Source: a bacterium BMS3Abin03
GTDB taxonomy: Bacteria > Bacteroidota > Ignavibacteria > Ignavibacteriales > Ignavibacteriaceae
DNA length: 43,951 nucleotides
Assembly (NCBI GenBank): GCA_022340715.1
Contig: JAJDNK010000098.1
Coordinates: 1-43,951 of the forward strand
Direction: 5' to 3'
How positions within the stretch are numbered: position 1 is the first letter of the stretch; each line of letters begins with the position of its first letter. Below are positions 8,578-18,755 of the stretch, piece by piece. The notes beneath the pieces are model-generated. The model did no database searches. It saw only the letters and a list, made by a program, of their open reading frames with translations, and was not told the DNA's origin. A program made the position numbers and the translations under genes.

Positions 8578-8847
8578 CTACCAACTTGCTTTTTTTAATC
8601 CCGGAATTTCACCACGTAAAGCCATTTCACGCAGTACAAGCCTGGAAACGCCAAATTTACGATGATAACTACGCGTACGCCCGGTAAACATACACCTGTT
8701 TTTTAATCTAACAGCAGACGAATTTTTGGGAAGTTTTTGTAACTCCTCGAATTCTCCGGCTTCTTTTAATTCTTTCCTTTTCGCTTTGTACTTTTCGACA
8801 AGCATAAGTCGTTTTTCTTGTCTAGCTATTAAACATTTACGTGCCAT
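8578..8847 (-). CDS. rpsN: 30S ribosomal protein S14, zinc-free long form
   Basis: 89-residue S14 of the zinc-independent class: it lacks the CxxC...CxxC motif of the 61-residue type and instead has the longer N-terminal half ([18 protein letters not shown]). The C-terminal signature [25 protein letters not shown] block, ending in GLKKASW, is intact. It is a 30S head assembly protein. ATG start, 12 bases before rpsH. Confidence 0.97.
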   Translation of the reverse strand: MARKCLIARQEKRLMLVEKYKAKRKELKEAGEFEELQKLPKNSSAVRLKNRCMFTGRTRSYHRKFGVSRLVLREMALRGEIPGLKKASW

Positions 8848-8859
8848 TAAATCTCCGGT

Positions 8860-9525
8860 TTAAGCTGATTTAACTTCTTTTTTAATAAACGGAACGCCAA
8901 ACTCTTTTAAGAGTTCGTAAGCTTCGTTATCTGATTTTGCAGTTGTTACAAATGTAACATCCATTCCCATAATCCTGCTTATCTTATCAATGTCGATTTC
9001 CGGGAATATAATTTGTTCTTTTATTCCGAGCGTATAATTACCACGTCCATCGAAAGATTTATCCGAAAGACCTCTAAAGTCTCTAACCCTTGGCAAAGCA
9101 ACATTAATAAGCCTGTCTAAAAACTCATACATCCTGATCTTACGCAGGGTAACTTTCGCACCTATTTTCATTCCTTCACGAAGCTTGAAATTAGAAATAG
9201 ATTTCCTTGCCATTCTTACTGATGATTTTTGTCCGGTTATGGCTTCTAATTCTTTTGTCGCTTCTTCCAGCAATTTGGAATCTGCAACTGCAGCACCTAC
9301 ACCCATATTCACAACAATTTTCTCGAGCTTTGGAACCTGCATTACATTTTTATAGCTAAAAGTTTTCATTAAAGCAGGGACTATATTACTTTTATAGTAA
9401 TCTCCCAGCCTCGATGGAATATTTATTTCTTTAGCTTCATCTTTTTTAGCAGGCTGGTTTTCTGCTTTAGCCTTGGTTTTGCTTTCTTTTTGTGAAGCTG
9501 TTTTTTTTGTTTTCTTCTCTGCCAT
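8860..9525 (-). CDS. rplE: 50S ribosomal protein L5 with N-terminal charged extension
   Basis: 5S rRNA-binding protein. The canonical body starts at [18 protein letters not shown] and contains [48 protein letters not shown] and [14 protein letters not shown] chose the ATG at 9523-9525 (221 residues); a TTG four codons upstream is possible but less likely. Canonical L5 is about 180 residues. The extra ~40 N-terminal residues are Lys/Ala/Thr-rich ([19 protein letters not shown]) and probably disordered. Confidence 0.95.
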   Translation of the reverse strand: MAEKKTKKTASQKESKTKAKAENQPAKKDEAKEINIPSRLGDYYKSNIVPALMKTFSYKNVMQVPKLEKIVVNMGVGAAVADSKLLEEATKELEAITGQKSSVRMARKSISNFKLREGMKIGAKVTLRKIRMYEFLDRLINVALPRVRDFRGLSDKSFDGRGNYTLGIKEQIIFPEIDIDKISRIMGMDVTFVTTAKSDNEAYELLKEFGVPFIKKEVKSA

Positions 9526-9547
9526 CTTAATAAACAATCATCTTAAA

Positions 9548-9874
9548 TTATTGTATCATTTCGCCGCTAAGCTTGCTTACACGGGCTCTTTTCTTTTTAC
9601 CGGATTTTTCATCCAGAATAATTTGTGCACCAAGTCTTGTTGGTTCATTAGATTTTGGATCCAGCATCATTACATTTGATGCATTAATAGAAGCCTCTTT
9701 TTCCAGAATTCCACCCTGTGGATTTTTCTGACTTGGTTTTGTATGTCTTTTCCTGATATTAATACCTTCTATGATAACCCTGTTATTTTTAGGAAAAACT
9801 TTAAGAACCTTCCCGGTTTTACCTCTGTCATTTCCCGAAATAACCATTACCATATCATTCTTTTTAATCTTCAT
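9548..9874 (-). CDS. rplX: 50S ribosomal protein L24
   Basis: KOW-domain 50S assembly-initiator protein. The N-terminal [20 protein letters not shown] is the KOW motif, followed by [20 protein letters not shown]. The length of 108 is normal. ATG start at 9874. It lies between rplN and rplE, as in other bacteria. Confidence 0.97.
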   Translation of the reverse strand: MKIKKNDMVMVISGNDRGKTGKVLKVFPKNNRVIIEGINIRKRHTKPSQKNPQGGILEKEASINASNVMMLDPKSNEPTRLGAQIILDEKSGKKKRARVSKLSGEMIQ

Positions 9875-9888
9875 AATCTTTCCAAATG

Positions 9889-10257
9889 TTATAATACTTC
9901 AGGTGCTAATGAAACAATTTTCATAAACTGCTTATCTCTGAGTTCACGTGCAACGGGACCAAAAATTCTTGTTCCTCTCGGTTCATTCTGCGGATTTAAT
10001 AACACTGCCGCATTTTCATCAAATCGTATATAAGAACCATCGGAACGTTTTACTTCTTTCTTTGTTCTTACTATTACCGCTCTAGATACTTCACCTTTTT
10101 TAACTGCGCCATTAGGTATTGCAGTCTTTACGGACACAACTATAAGATCTCCTACACTGGCATACCTTCTGCGGCTGCCACCAAGGACTTTAATGCATCG
10201 TACTTTTTTAGCGCCCGAATTATCGGCAACCACTAAATTTGTTTCCTGTTGAATCAT
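9889..10257 (-). CDS. rplN: 50S ribosomal protein L14
   Basis: Five-stranded beta-barrel protein of the intersubunit face. The motif [20 protein letters not shown] at the N-terminus and the signature [20 protein letters not shown] are family markers, and [15 protein letters not shown] is also present. The length of 122 is exactly typical. ATG start. Confidence 0.98.
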   Translation of the reverse strand: MIQQETNLVVADNSGAKKVRCIKVLGGSRRRYASVGDLIVVSVKTAIPNGAVKKGEVSRAVIVRTKKEVKRSDGSYIRFDENAAVLLNPQNEPRGTRIFGPVARELRDKQFMKIVSLAPEVL

Positions 10258-10279
10258 CTAACATTTTCTCCTGTAGCAA

Positions 10280-10537
10280 CTATTTGGCTTTTTCAACAAT
10301 TTCCAGCAGGCGCCATCTTTTATTTTTACTTAACGGACGCGTTTCCATGATCCTCACTTTATCACCGATGTTACATTCACCTTTTTCATCGTGGGCCATT
10401 AGCTTTGACGTTTTCTTAAAATACTTTTTATAAATAGGATGAGGAACTTTTCTTTCAATTGCCACAGTAATAGTTTTATCCATCTTATTGCTAATAACTA
10501 TACCGAGACGGGTTTTTCTTAATCCGCGTTGTTCCAT
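10280..10537 (-). CDS. rpsQ: 30S ribosomal protein S17
   Basis: OB-fold primary 16S rRNA-binding protein. It contains [20 protein letters not shown] and [20 protein letters not shown] followed by [16 protein letters not shown], the family end signature. The length of 85 is normal. ATG start, two bases after the rpmC stop, suggesting translational coupling. Confidence 0.97.
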   Translation of the reverse strand: MEQRGLRKTRLGIVISNKMDKTITVAIERKVPHPIYKKYFKKTSKLMAHDEKGECNIGDKVRIMETRPLSKNKRWRLLEIVEKAK

Positions 10538-10539
10538 AA

Positions 10540-10767
10540 TTAAGCGTTTTCTCCTTCTTCTTTCTCTTTATTCTCCTCAGCCTGATCTCTTTCATTCAGA
10601 ATAGTTCTCATTCTTGCAATATCTTTCTTTACAGTTTTCATTTTTGCAGTGTTCGTTAATTCTTTAAGCTGATGTGAAAATCTTAAATCAACAAGATTAC
10701 TTTCTTCTTCCTCAATTCTTCTTAAGATTTCATCAGTTTTTAATTCTCTTATTTCATGCGCTTTCAT
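10540..10767 (-). CDS. rpmC: 50S ribosomal protein L29
   Basis: Two-helix 50S protein at the exit tunnel that helps dock SRP and trigger factor. The core [20 protein letters not shown] ... [20 protein letters not shown] ... ARMRTIL fits the family. At 75 residues it is slightly long; the last ~15 residues form an acidic Glu/Asn tail ([12 protein letters not shown]). ATG start at 10767. Confidence 0.96.
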   Translation of the reverse strand: MKAHEIRELKTDEILRRIEEEESNLVDLRFSHQLKELTNTAKMKTVKKDIARMRTILNERDQAEENKEKEEGENA

Positions 10768-10785
10768 TAAATCTTTCCTAAGTAA

Positions 10786-11202
10786 TTATTCGAAATCCGG
10801 TCTGGCAGTAATTTTTGTCTTAATAGGCAGTTTGTGCGAAGCAATATTCAACGCTTCTTTTGCCAGTTCTCTTGAAACACCGGCAACCTCAAACATAATT
10901 CTACCAGGTTTAACCACTGCTACCCAAAATTCCGGGGCACCTTTTCCTTTACCCATTCTTGTTTCAAGCGGTTTTTTAGAAACCGGTTTATCCGGAAAAA
11001 TCCTAATCCAGACTTTACCATCTCTTTTCATCTTTCTGCTAAGAGCAACTCGACAGGCTTCAATCTGCCGGCTTGTGATCCAGTGCGGCTCAAGTGCCTT
11101 TAATCCAAAATCACCGAATGCAACTGTGCTACCGCGATTGGCTTTACCAGCCATCCTGCCTCTTTGTGATTTCCTGTATTTTACTCTTTTCGGCATTAAC
11201 AT
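10786..11202 (-). CDS. rplP: 50S ribosomal protein L16
   Basis: 50S protein near the A site and central protuberance. The N-terminus [17 protein letters not shown] aligns with the family MLxPKRxKxRK start, so the first ATG (11200-11202) is preferred over the ATG two codons later. [20 protein letters not shown] and the [15 protein letters not shown] block are present. The length of 138 is normal. Confidence 0.97.
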   Translation of the reverse strand: MLMPKRVKYRKSQRGRMAGKANRGSTVAFGDFGLKALEPHWITSRQIEACRVALSRKMKRDGKVWIRIFPDKPVSKKPLETRMGKGKGAPEFWVAVVKPGRIMFEVAGVSRELAKEALNIASHKLPIKTKITARPDFE

Positions 11203-11221
11203 AATTTAATTCTCCGGGATT

Positions 11222-11863
11222 TTATTCCGTAACTCTTTTACCTAAAATTTCACCGCGGCAAATCCATACTTTTATTCCGATAGCACCATAAATAGTCTCA
11301 GCTCGACCAACACTATAATCAATATCCGCTCTAAGTGTATGAAGCGGTATTCTGCCTTCTTTATATTGTTCAGTCCTTGCCATTTCAGCACCGCCGAGTC
11401 TTCCTGCACACATAATTCTTATTCCCTCCGCACCCATCCTCATTGCTGCCGTAAGTGCCATCTTCATTGCTCTTCTGAACGATACTCTGCCTTTGAGCTG
11501 ATTAGAGATATTTTCTGCAACCAGAAAAGCATCTAGCTCCGGTCTTTTAATTTCTGAAATTTGAACTTTAACTTCTTTCGAAGTAATCTGCTTAAGTTCC
11601 TGTTCTAACTGTGTGATTTCTTTACCGCTCTTTCCAATTACAACACCTGGTCTGGAAGTGTGAATCGTAAGGATTATATTTTTGGACGTCCTATCTATAA
11701 TTATTCTTGATATTCCTGCTTTTTTCAACCTGTTACGAATGTATCCACGAAGCTTGTCGTCTTCTTTAATTTTTTGAGCGTAACTTTTACTTTCGTACCA
11801 GTTAGATTCCCAGCCTCTGATTATTCCAACTCTTAAACCAATCGGATTTGTTTTTTGTCCCAA
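11222..11863 (-). CDS. rpsC: 30S ribosomal protein S3
   Basis: mRNA-entry protein of the 30S head. The N-terminus [19 protein letters not shown] is diagnostic. The KH-2 domain contains the GxxG loop in [11 protein letters not shown] (about residue 74-84). The C-terminal domain contains [20 protein letters not shown] and [19 protein letters not shown]. The length of 213 is normal. The start is TTG (11861-11863) with AAGGAG 7 bases upstream. Confidence 0.97.
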   Translation of the reverse strand: MGQKTNPIGLRVGIIRGWESNWYESKSYAQKIKEDDKLRGYIRNRLKKAGISRIIIDRTSKNIILTIHTSRPGVVIGKSGKEITQLEQELKQITSKEVKVQISEIKRPELDAFLVAENISNQLKGRVSFRRAMKMALTAAMRMGAEGIRIMCAGRLGGAEMARTEQYKEGRIPLHTLRADIDYSVGRAETIYGAIGIKVWICRGEILGKRVTE

Positions 11864-11880
11864 AAATATTCTCCTTAATA

Positions 11881-12225
11881 TTATGCTTTACTTGCCACTA
11901 CTATAGTTAGATGACAAGCCCGTTTTCTAATTCTATAAGCTCTGCCCATAGGTGCCGGTGAAATTCTTTTTAATGTCGGTCCGTTATTCACATAAGCTTC
12001 TTTTACAAAAAGATCTTCCGGTTCAACTCTTGTTGAATCATCCTGATTCATCAGGTTAGAAACAGCTGATCTTAAAACTTTTTCAGCATGTTTAGAAGCA
12101 TGTTTCGTTGAGAAATGTAATACTTCCATAGCCTGATCAACCGACATACCTCTGATCAGGTCGATAACCAACCTCATCTTTCTGGGTGATGAACCAATAA
12201 ATCTATGTACTGCTCTTGCTTCCAT
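11881..12225 (-). CDS. rplV: 50S ribosomal protein L22
   Basis: Exit-tunnel constriction protein. The N-terminus [19 protein letters not shown] and the tunnel-loop region [20 protein letters not shown] match the family. The loop that carries erythromycin-resistance deletions elsewhere looks intact. The length of 114 is normal. ATG start. Confidence 0.97.
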   Translation of the reverse strand: MEARAVHRFIGSSPRKMRLVIDLIRGMSVDQAMEVLHFSTKHASKHAEKVLRSAVSNLMNQDDSTRVEPEDLFVKEAYVNNGPTLKRISPAPMGRAYRIRKRACHLTIVVASKA

Positions 12226-12243
12226 TATAAATAAAACCTTTAA

Positions 12244-12531
12244 TTATTGTACCTTCGCTGCCTTTTCAGCTTTTGTTCCCGGGTGACCTCTGAATATCCT
12301 GGTTGGGGCAAACTCACCTAATTTATGACCGACCATATTCTCCGTAATGTAAACCGGCATCATTTTATTACCATTATGAACAGCTATGGTATGGCCAACA
12401 AATTCAGGAACAACCATAGAAGCACGCGACCATGTTTTTATAATTTTTTTCTGATTCGTTTCGTTCAGCTTTCTGATCTTTTCCAGAAGCTTATAATTTA
12501 TATATGGTCCCTTTTTAACTGATCTTGGCAT
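12244..12531 (-). CDS. rpsS: 30S ribosomal protein S19
   Basis: 30S head protein. The N-terminus [18 protein letters not shown] and the central signature [20 protein letters not shown] are diagnostic; [20 protein letters not shown] ends the core. The length of 95 is normal. ATG start, eight bases after the rplB stop. Confidence 0.97.
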   Translation of the reverse strand: MPRSVKKGPYINYKLLEKIRKLNETNQKKIIKTWSRASMVVPEFVGHTIAVHNGNKMMPVYITENMVGHKLGEFAPTRIFRGHPGTKAEKAAKVQ

Positions 12532-12539
12532 AAAGCACT

Positions 12540-13367
12540 CTATTTTTTACGTCTTTTAATAATAAATCTGTTTGATTCTTTTTTATGTTTTCTCGTTTTC
12601 AAACCTTTTGCTTTTTGTCCCCAGGGAGAAACTGGATGACCACCGCCGGAAGATTTTCCTTCACCACCACCCATGGGATGATCAACAGGATTCATAGCAA
12701 CACCACGAACGTGTGGTCGTTTGCCAAGCCAGCGTGATCTACCGGCTTTACCTAAACTTATATTCTCTTTTTCCGCATTTCCCATCTGTCCATAAGTAGC
12801 TAAACATTCCTGTCTAACCATACGCACTTCACCAGAAGGCATTTTTAATTGTGCATAATCACCTTCCTTAGCCATTACTTGTAATGCTACACCTGCACTT
12901 CTTCCGAGCTGTCCGCCTTTGCCAGGTTTAAGTTCTACGTTATGAACAAAACTGCCAAGCGGCATTTCCTTTAATGGTAAAGCATTTCCAACAGATATAT
13001 CGCTTCCCGGCCCTGAAACAATCTTACTTCCTACTTTTAGTCCGTTTGGTGCAAGAATATATCTTTTTTCTCCATCTGCATAATGTAGTAATGCGATTCT
13101 CGCAGATCTATTCGGATCATATTCGATAGAAAAAACTTTTGCAGGTACGCCGGTTTTATCTCGTTTGAAATCTATAATTCTGTACCTTCTTTTATGACCA
13201 CCACCAATATGTCTTGCTGTAACTCTACCGTGGTTGTTTCTGCCGCCGGATTTTTTTAACGAAGTTGTTAATGATTTTTCCGGTTTTGATCGGGAAATCT
13301 CATCAAACGTATAGTTACTTTTGAACCTGGTTCCAGCTGTATTTGGTTTTAATTTTTTAATACCCAT
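12540..13367 (-). CDS. rplB: 50S ribosomal protein L2
   Basis: Largest 50S protein, close to the peptidyl-transferase centre. It has the N-terminal [22 protein letters not shown] start, [20 protein letters not shown], and the universally conserved [16 protein letters not shown] segment with the essential histidine. The C-terminal tail [19 protein letters not shown] is normal. The length of 275 is typical. ATG start. Confidence 0.98.
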   Translation of the reverse strand: MGIKKLKPNTAGTRFKSNYTFDEISRSKPEKSLTTSLKKSGGRNNHGRVTARHIGGGHKRRYRIIDFKRDKTGVPAKVFSIEYDPNRSARIALLHYADGEKRYILAPNGLKVGSKIVSGPGSDISVGNALPLKEMPLGSFVHNVELKPGKGGQLGRSAGVALQVMAKEGDYAQLKMPSGEVRMVRQECLATYGQMGNAEKENISLGKAGRSRWLGKRPHVRGVAMNPVDHPMGGGEGKSSGGGHPVSPWGQKAKGLKTRKHKKESNRFIIKRRKK

Positions 13368-13390
13368 TTGTCTTATCCTGTATCAGAACT

Positions 13391-13684
13391 CTAAACTTCC
13401 TCAAATAAATCTATTGTCTCACCTTCACGGAGAGTTACTATTGCTTTTTTGAATCCGGAGGATTTTCCTGAGAACCTTCCGCTTTTTCTAAACTGTGTTT
13501 TTACTTTACCTTCACGGTTAATTGTTTTAACAGCTTCAACGTGAACATTAAATTTACTTTCAATAGCTTTTGCTATTTCAATTTTATTTGCTTTCGGATT
13601 TACAATAAAACCATACTGCTGATGTTCCGCAGTTAAATCCGACATTTTTTCCGTTATTAAAGGTCTAATCAAAATCTGATGCAT
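13391..13684 (-). CDS. rplW: 50S ribosomal protein L23
   Basis: Exit-tunnel docking site for SRP, trigger factor and Sec machinery. LIRPLITEKMSDLTAEHQQY followed by FIVNPKANKIEIAKAIESKF and VNTINREGKVK-like (here VKTINREGKVKTQFRKSGR) identify it. The length of 97 is normal. ATG start; the rplD stop lies one base upstream, suggesting translational coupling. Confidence 0.97.
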   Translation of the reverse strand: MHQILIRPLITEKMSDLTAEHQQYGFIVNPKANKIEIAKAIESKFNVHVEAVKTINREGKVKTQFRKSGRFSGKSSGFKKAIVTLREGETIDLFEEV

Positions 13685-13685
13685 G

Positions 13686-14333
13686 CTAATTCACTACCTC
13701 TTTTGAACTCTTAAAAGTTTTTTTAATTGCATCTACAGCACTTTTCTGCAAAATCAACAATTGATTATTTACAATGTCATATGTTGAAGCTTTACTTGCT
13801 TCAAGAATATTTACTTTGTTAATGTTCCTACCGGATTTGTAAACTATTTCGTTTTTTTCACCCGTTAGAAGCAAAACCTTTTTACCTTCGGCATCTAGTG
13901 CCTGAAGAATTTTGTTAAATTCTTTTGTTTTAGGTTCTTCAAAAGAAAAATCCTCAATCACTAACAGTTGATTATCCTTTGCTTTATAACTCAAAGCTGA
14001 TTTCCTGGCTAACCTTTTAACTTTTTTAGGTAAATCCTGTCTGTAATTTCTTGGTCTGGGACCAAAGATGGTACCACCGCCAATCCATAACGGTGAACGA
14101 CTCGTTCCGGCTCGTGCAGTTCCTCTTCCTTTCTGTCGCCAGGGTTTTTTTCCGCCGCCTCTTACTTCACTTCTCTCTTTTGTTTTATGAGTACCCTGTC
14201 TCTGATTAGCAAGATAAGCTTTAACAGAAAGGTAAAGAGCATGATCATTCGGCTCTATACCGAAGATATCATCATCAAGTTTAATTTTCTTACCTGATTT
14301 ACTACCATTTATTTTAAAAATTTCTACTGTCAT
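13686..14333 (-). CDS. rplD: 50S ribosomal protein L4
   Basis: 23S rRNA-binding and tunnel-constriction protein; in enterics it also represses the S10 operon. The tunnel loop KPWRQKGRGTARAGTSRSPL followed by GGGTIFGPRPRNY is intact. The C-terminal part contains KALYKAK-type helices and the VNILEASKASTYDIVNNQLL block. The length of 215 is normal. ATG start, four bases after the rplC stop. Confidence 0.97.
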   Translation of the reverse strand: MTVEIFKINGSKSGKKIKLDDDIFGIEPNDHALYLSVKAYLANQRQGTHKTKERSEVRGGGKKPWRQKGRGTARAGTSRSPLWIGGGTIFGPRPRNYRQDLPKKVKRLARKSALSYKAKDNQLLVIEDFSFEEPKTKEFNKILQALDAEGKKVLLLTGEKNEIVYKSGRNINKVNILEASKASTYDIVNNQLLILQKSAVDAIKKTFKSSKEVVN

Positions 14334-14337
14334 CTTT

Positions 14338-14961
14338 TTATTTCTTAATCAATTCAACAATTGAATTAGCCGAACCCGGAACCGCACCTTTTACCATCAA
14401 AATATTTTCCTCGGGTACAATTTTTACAACTTTCAAATTGGAAGTAGTTACGTTACTATGTCCGGTTCTGCCTGCCATTCTTTGTCCTTTAAAAACTCTT
14501 GAAGGATAAGAACTTTGCCCTATAGAACCTGGAGCTCTTAGTCTATCACTTTGTCCGTGAGTTGTGCCACCTACACCACCGAAGCCATGACGCTTCATAA
14601 CTCCCTGAAATCCTTTACCGATACTTTTTCCCTTTACTTTTATCTTTTCGCCTTCCTGAAAGATATCTACTTTAATTTCATCACCAATCTTCATTTCAGC
14701 AGTATCGAATCCTTTATATTCTTTAAGCTTATAAACCGGATCAACATTATTTTTCTTAAAATATCCGGCTAAAGGTTTGTTCAGATGTTTTTCTTTTCTT
14801 TCACCAAAACCGAGCTGCACAGCCTCATAACCATCTTTTTCCGTAGTCCTGATATTTACAACTTTACATGGATCGATCTTGATGACTGTAACAGGAATCA
14901 TTTCACCATCAGCATCAAAAATACTCGTCATTCCTATTTTCTTTCCTATTAAGCCAGGCAT
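14338..14961 (-). CDS. rplC: 50S ribosomal protein L3
   Basis: 50S assembly-initiating protein whose central loop reaches the peptidyl-transferase centre. [19 protein letters not shown] at the N-terminus and [33 protein letters not shown] identify it; the Gln that PrmB methylates in other bacteria is present in HGQS. I chose the ATG at 14959-14961 because it matches the family N-terminus and has GGAG 5 bases upstream. An in-frame ATG at 14974-14976 overlaps the rpsJ stop as TAATG and would add five residues. Confidence 0.95.
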   Translation of the reverse strand: [207 protein letters not shown]

Positions 14962-14975
14962 TTCTACTCCACTCA

Positions 14976-15284
14976 TTAAAGCTTAATCTCTATATCAACA
15001 CCCGCCGGAATATCAAGTTTACTCAGCGAATCGACGGTTTTGTTATTAGAGTTATGAATATCAATTATTCTTTTATGCGCCCTTGTTTCAAATTGTTCCC
15101 GGGACTTTTTATCTACGTGAGGAGATCTGAGAACAGTATAAACTGTTCTTCTTGTCGGTAATGGAATTGGCCCTGAAACTACCGCACCCGTACTTCGAAC
15201 AGTTTTGATAATTTTTTCCGTAGACTTATCAATCAATATATGATCATAAGATTTTAACTTTATTCTTATCTTCTGTCCGGGCAC
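14976..15284 (-). CDS. rpsJ: 30S ribosomal protein S10
   Basis: 30S head protein and NusB/NusG partner in antitermination. [20 protein letters not shown] at the N-terminus and [22 protein letters not shown] are diagnostic; the C-terminus ends [10 protein letters not shown]. The length of 102 is normal. The start is GTG (15282-15284) with an AAGGAG Shine-Dalgarno 9 bases upstream. First gene of the S10 set, directly after tuf. Confidence 0.97.
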   Translation of the reverse strand: MPGQKIRIKLKSYDHILIDKSTEKIIKTVRSTGAVVSGPIPLPTRRTVYTVLRSPHVDKKSREQFETRAHKRIIDIHNSNNKTVDSLSKLDIPAGVDIEIKL

Positions 15285-15313
15285 TTAAACTTACTCCTTA
15301 TAGATTATTTAAG

Positions 15314-15346
15314 AAACGAATAGGGAGTTTATACTCCCTATCGTTT
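15314..15346 (-). terminator. Hairpin between tuf and rpsJ (terminator or attenuator)
   Basis: Long inverted repeat: 15321-15328 pairs perfectly with 15333-15340 around a 4-base loop, and 15314-15319 pairs with 15341-15346 beyond one bulged base. Downstream on the minus strand the tract is only TTTCTTAAATAAT, so it is a weaker terminator than those after rplQ and rpoC. It may partly end the str transcript, act as an attenuator ahead of rpsJ, or stabilise the tuf mRNA 3' end. Confidence 0.6.
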
Positions 15347-15361
15347 TAACAAATAAATTAT

Positions 15362-16570
15362 TTACTCATTTATTTTCGTAACAATTCCTGCACCTACAGT
15401 TCTACCGCCTTCACGAATAGCGAATCTTAATCCTTCTTCCATTGCTATTTCTGAAATCAGTTCAACTGATAGATTGACTTTATCTCCAGGCATAACCATT
15501 TCGGTTCCGGAAGGTAATGTGGACACTCCCGTTACGTCAGTAGTTCTGAAATAAAACTGTGGTCTGTAACCATTAAAGAATGGCGTATGACGGCCACCTT
15601 CATCTTTTGAAAGCACATAAACTTCACCTTCAAATTTTGTATGAGGTGTTATAGAACCTGGCTTGGCCAATACCATTCCTCTTTCGATTTCATTTTTATC
15701 GATACCGCGTAAAAGAATACCGGCGTTATCACCAGCCATAGCCGAGTCAAGTTCTTTCCTGAACATTTCTATACCGGTTACAACTGTTTTCTTGTGTAAG
15801 CCAAGACCGATGAGCTCAACTTCTTCCTGAATTTTAACCTGACCTCTTTCAACTCTTCCGGTAGCAACTGTTCCACGTCCGGTTATTGAAAATACGTCTT
15901 CAACCGGCATAATGAACGGTTTATCGGTATCTCTTTCAGGAACAGGAATGTAGCTGTCAACAGCTTCCATAAGTTTCCAGATACAATCTAACCTGGGATC
16001 ATCAACCGGGGCATCTTTTGAAGCAGCGGCTTCCAATGCTTTTAATGCTGATCCCTGAATGATCGGAATTTCATCACCAGGAAATTCATAAGAATTTAAC
16101 AGGTCTCTAAGTTCTACTTCAACAAGTTCTAATAATTCCGGATCGTCAACCATATCAACTTTATTCATAAATACAACAATTCTCGGAACACCAACCTGTC
16201 TTGCGAGGAGAATGTGCTCTCTGGTTTGTGGCATAGGACCGTCAGTTGCAGCTACTACGAGAATCGCACCATCCATCTGTGCAGCACCTGTTATCATATT
16301 CTTTACATAGTCAGCGTGACCCGGACAGTCTACGTGAGCGTAATGTCTGTTTTCCGTTGCATACTCAACGTGAGCTGTCGCAATGGTAATTCCTCTTTCT
16401 TTTTCTTCAGGCGCATTATCAATACTATCGAAAGTCCTGACTTCAGATAAACCTTTTTTGTTGAGAGCCATCGTGATGGCAGCTGTTAACGTGGTTTTAC
16501 CATGATCTACGTGACCAATAGTACCTATGTTAACGTGTGGCTTACTCCTGTCAAATTTTTCTTTTGCCAT
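15362..16570 (-). CDS. tuf: Translation elongation factor Tu
   Basis: GTPase that delivers aminoacyl-tRNA to the ribosome. G1 GHVDHGKT is at 19-26, the switch-I RGITI at 59-63, G3 DCPGH at 81-85 and G4 NKVD at 136-139. Domains 2 and 3 follow, with the C-terminal [17 protein letters not shown] ending typical of bacterial EF-Tu. The length of 402 is slightly above the usual 394-400. ATG start with AAAGGAG 6 bases upstream. This is the only tuf copy in the window; rpmG occupies the place next to tRNA-Trp where a second copy often lies. Confidence 0.98.
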   Translation of the reverse strand: MAKEKFDRSKPHVNIGTIGHVDHGKTTLTAAITMALNKKGLSEVRTFDSIDNAPEEKERGITIATAHVEYATENRHYAHVDCPGHADYVKNMITGAAQMDGAILVVAATDGPMPQTREHILLARQVGVPRIVVFMNKVDMVDDPELLELVEVELRDLLNSYEFPGDEIPIIQGSALKALEAAASKDAPVDDPRLDCIWKLMEAVDSYIPVPERDTDKPFIMPVEDVFSITGRGTVATGRVERGQVKIQEEVELIGLGLHKKTVVTGIEMFRKELDSAMAGDNAGILLRGIDKNEIERGMVLAKPGSITPHTKFEGEVYVLSKDEGGRHTPFFNGYRPQFYFRTTDVTGVSTLPSGTEMVMPGDKVNLSVELISEIAMEEGLRFAIREGGRTVGAGIVTKINE

Positions 16571-16617
16571 CGTTATCTCCTTTAATAATTTTCCTTTTTG
16601 TTAATTATTCTATTTAA

Positions 16618-18717
16618 TTATGCTGTTGCTGTTGTTTTACTGCCAAGAGATTTTTCAGAAATTTCTTCAGCAATAGTCTTTGGAACTTCTTCATAATGTT
16701 CAAACTGCATTGTATAAATTGCGCGTCCCTGTGTCATCGATCTCAAGATAGTTGCATAGCCAAACATTTCTGCTAACGGCACGTGTGCTTTAATTACTTG
16801 TGCATCTTTTCGTGCTGAAAATCCTTCAATTTTTCCTCGTCTGGAATTCAGATCACCCATTACATCACCTAAATATTCTTCAGGTGTAACAACTTCCACC
16901 GACATAATAGGTTCAAGTATAACCGGCTTTGCTTTTTTAGCACCATCCTTAAATGCCATTGAACCAGCCACTTTGAATGAGATTTCGTCCGAATCCACAT
17001 CGTGGTATGAGCCATCATATAATTTCGCTTTTACATCTACTACAGGATAACCTGCCAGTACACCATTTCTCATTGATTCCTGGATACCATGCGAGACTGC
17101 AGGGATATATTCTTTGGGAACTGTACCACCAACTATAGCATTTGTAAATTCATATCCTTTACCGGGTTCATTAGGCGAAAATTCAACAACAACGTGTCCA
17201 TATTTTCCTCTTCCACCTGATTGCTTGATAAATTTACCTTCGACACTAACAGTTTTTGTAATTGTTTCCCTATAAGCAACCTGCGGTTTACCAATGTTAG
17301 CTTCAACCTTGAACTCTCTTTTCATTCTGTCAACTAATATTTCAAGGTGCAATTCACCCATTCCGCTTATTAATGTTTGTCCTGTTTCTTCATCAACACT
17401 TACTCTGAATGTTGGATCCTCATCCGCCAGTTTTGTAAGAGATTCAGACAATTTATCCTGATCAGCTTTTGTCTTTGGCTCTATTGCAATTTGAATCACC
17501 GGCTCAGGAAAAACAATTTTTTCAAGAATAATCTGGTCATCTTCAGTACAAAGTGTATCACCTGTTCTTGTATTTTTCAATCCTACTGCGGCCGCAATAT
17601 CACCAGCTCTCACTTCACTTACTTCTTCTCTATGATTAGCATGCATCTGCAACAATCTACCGATACGTTCTTTTTTACCACTAGCTGCATTAAATACATA
17701 AGATCCGGCTTTCAACGTTCCGGAATAAACTCTGAAGAAACACAATTTACCGACGTAAGGATCATTCATAATTTTAAAAGCAAGTGCAGTAAACTTTTCT
17801 TTTTCACTGATCTTTCTTTTAACAACATCGTTCATTGCAATATGATGAGCTGATACATCCGGCATATCAATAGGTGCCGGAAGAAATTCAACAATACTAT
17901 CAAGAAGTTTTTGAACTCCTTTATTCTTAAATGCGGAGCCGCATAAAACCGGAATGATCTTTAATTCTATAGTTGCCTTGCGAAGAACTTTCTTTACTTC
18001 ATCTTCGCTTATTTCCTGCCCATCAAGATATTTTTCAAGTAAAGTATCATCAACATCAGAAACCGCTTCCAACATTTCGGTTCTGTATTTGTTTGCTATT
18101 TCAAGAAGATCTTGTGGAATATCAATCTCATCGAAAGTTGCACCAAAGGTTTCTTCATGGTACATCCTTGCTTTAAAAGAAATAAGATCAATAACACCGG
18201 AGAACATATCTCCTTCACCAATTGGAAGATTTATAGGAATAGCATTAGCACCAAGTCTTTCTTTCATCATACTTACAGCATGAAAAAAATCAGCGCCGGT
18301 TCTATCCATTTTGTTTACAAATGCAATACGCGGAACAGCATATTTGTCTGCCTGTCTCCAGACTGTTTCAGATTGCGGTTCAACACCACCCACTGCACAA
18401 AACAGTGCAACTGCTCCGTCTAAAACCCGTAACGATCTTTCAACTTCAACAGTAAAATCAACGTGCCCAGGTGTATCAATAATATTTATTTGATGATCAT
18501 TCCAAAAACAAGTTGTTGCTGCACTTGTTATAGTAATTCCTCTTTCTTTTTCCTGTTCCATCCAGTCCATAGTTGCAGCACCATCATGAACTTCACCTAA
18601 TCTATGCAGCTTACCGGTGTAATACAGAATACGCTCGGTCGTAGTTGTTTTACCGGCGTCAATATGAGCCATAATTCCTATGTTTCTAACTTTCTCTATC
18701 GGCATTCTTTGAGTCAT
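16618..18717 (-). CDS. fusA: Translation elongation factor G
   Basis: Ribosomal translocase GTPase. G1 AHIDAGKT is at 17-24, RGITI at 59-63, DTPGH at 81-85 and NKMD at 135-138. Domains II to V follow, including the [19 protein letters not shown] motif of domain III and [23 protein letters not shown] sequence of domain V (here [19 protein letters not shown]). The length of 699 is normal. ATG start; one in-frame ATG four codons later (MPIEK) is possible. It lies in the standard str order rpsL-rpsG-fusA-tuf. Confidence 0.98.
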   Translation of the reverse strand: MTQRMPIEKVRNIGIMAHIDAGKTTTTERILYYTGKLHRLGEVHDGAATMDWMEQEKERGITITSAATTCFWNDHQINIIDTPGHVDFTVEVERSLRVLDGAVALFCAVGGVEPQSETVWRQADKYAVPRIAFVNKMDRTGADFFHAVSMMKERLGANAIPINLPIGEGDMFSGVIDLISFKARMYHEETFGATFDEIDIPQDLLEIANKYRTEMLEAVSDVDDTLLEKYLDGQEISEDEVKKVLRKATIELKIIPVLCGSAFKNKGVQKLLDSIVEFLPAPIDMPDVSAHHIAMNDVVKRKISEKEKFTALAFKIMNDPYVGKLCFFRVYSGTLKAGSYVFNAASGKKERIGRLLQMHANHREEVSEVRAGDIAAAVGLKNTRTGDTLCTEDDQIILEKIVFPEPVIQIAIEPKTKADQDKLSESLTKLADEDPTFRVSVDEETGQTLISGMGELHLEILVDRMKREFKVEANIGKPQVAYRETITKTVSVEGKFIKQSGGRGKYGHVVVEFSPNEPGKGYEFTNAIVGGTVPKEYIPAVSHGIQESMRNGVLAGYPVVDVKAKLYDGSYHDVDSDEISFKVAGSMAFKDGAKKAKPVILEPIMSVEVVTPEEYLGDVMGDLNSRRGKIEGFSARKDAQVIKAHVPLAEMFGYATILRSMTQGRAIYTMQFEHYEEVPKTIAEEISEKSLGSKTTATA

Positions 18718-18755
18718 TTTTTTCCTAACATTCTTTTCTTAGTATAAATTCATCA

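Noticed and set aside
17377..17853. Plus-strand open frame of 158 codons antisense to fusA
   Set aside because: Lies wholly inside EF-G; the translated sequence is Cys/Phe/Ser-rich noise with no ribosome site.
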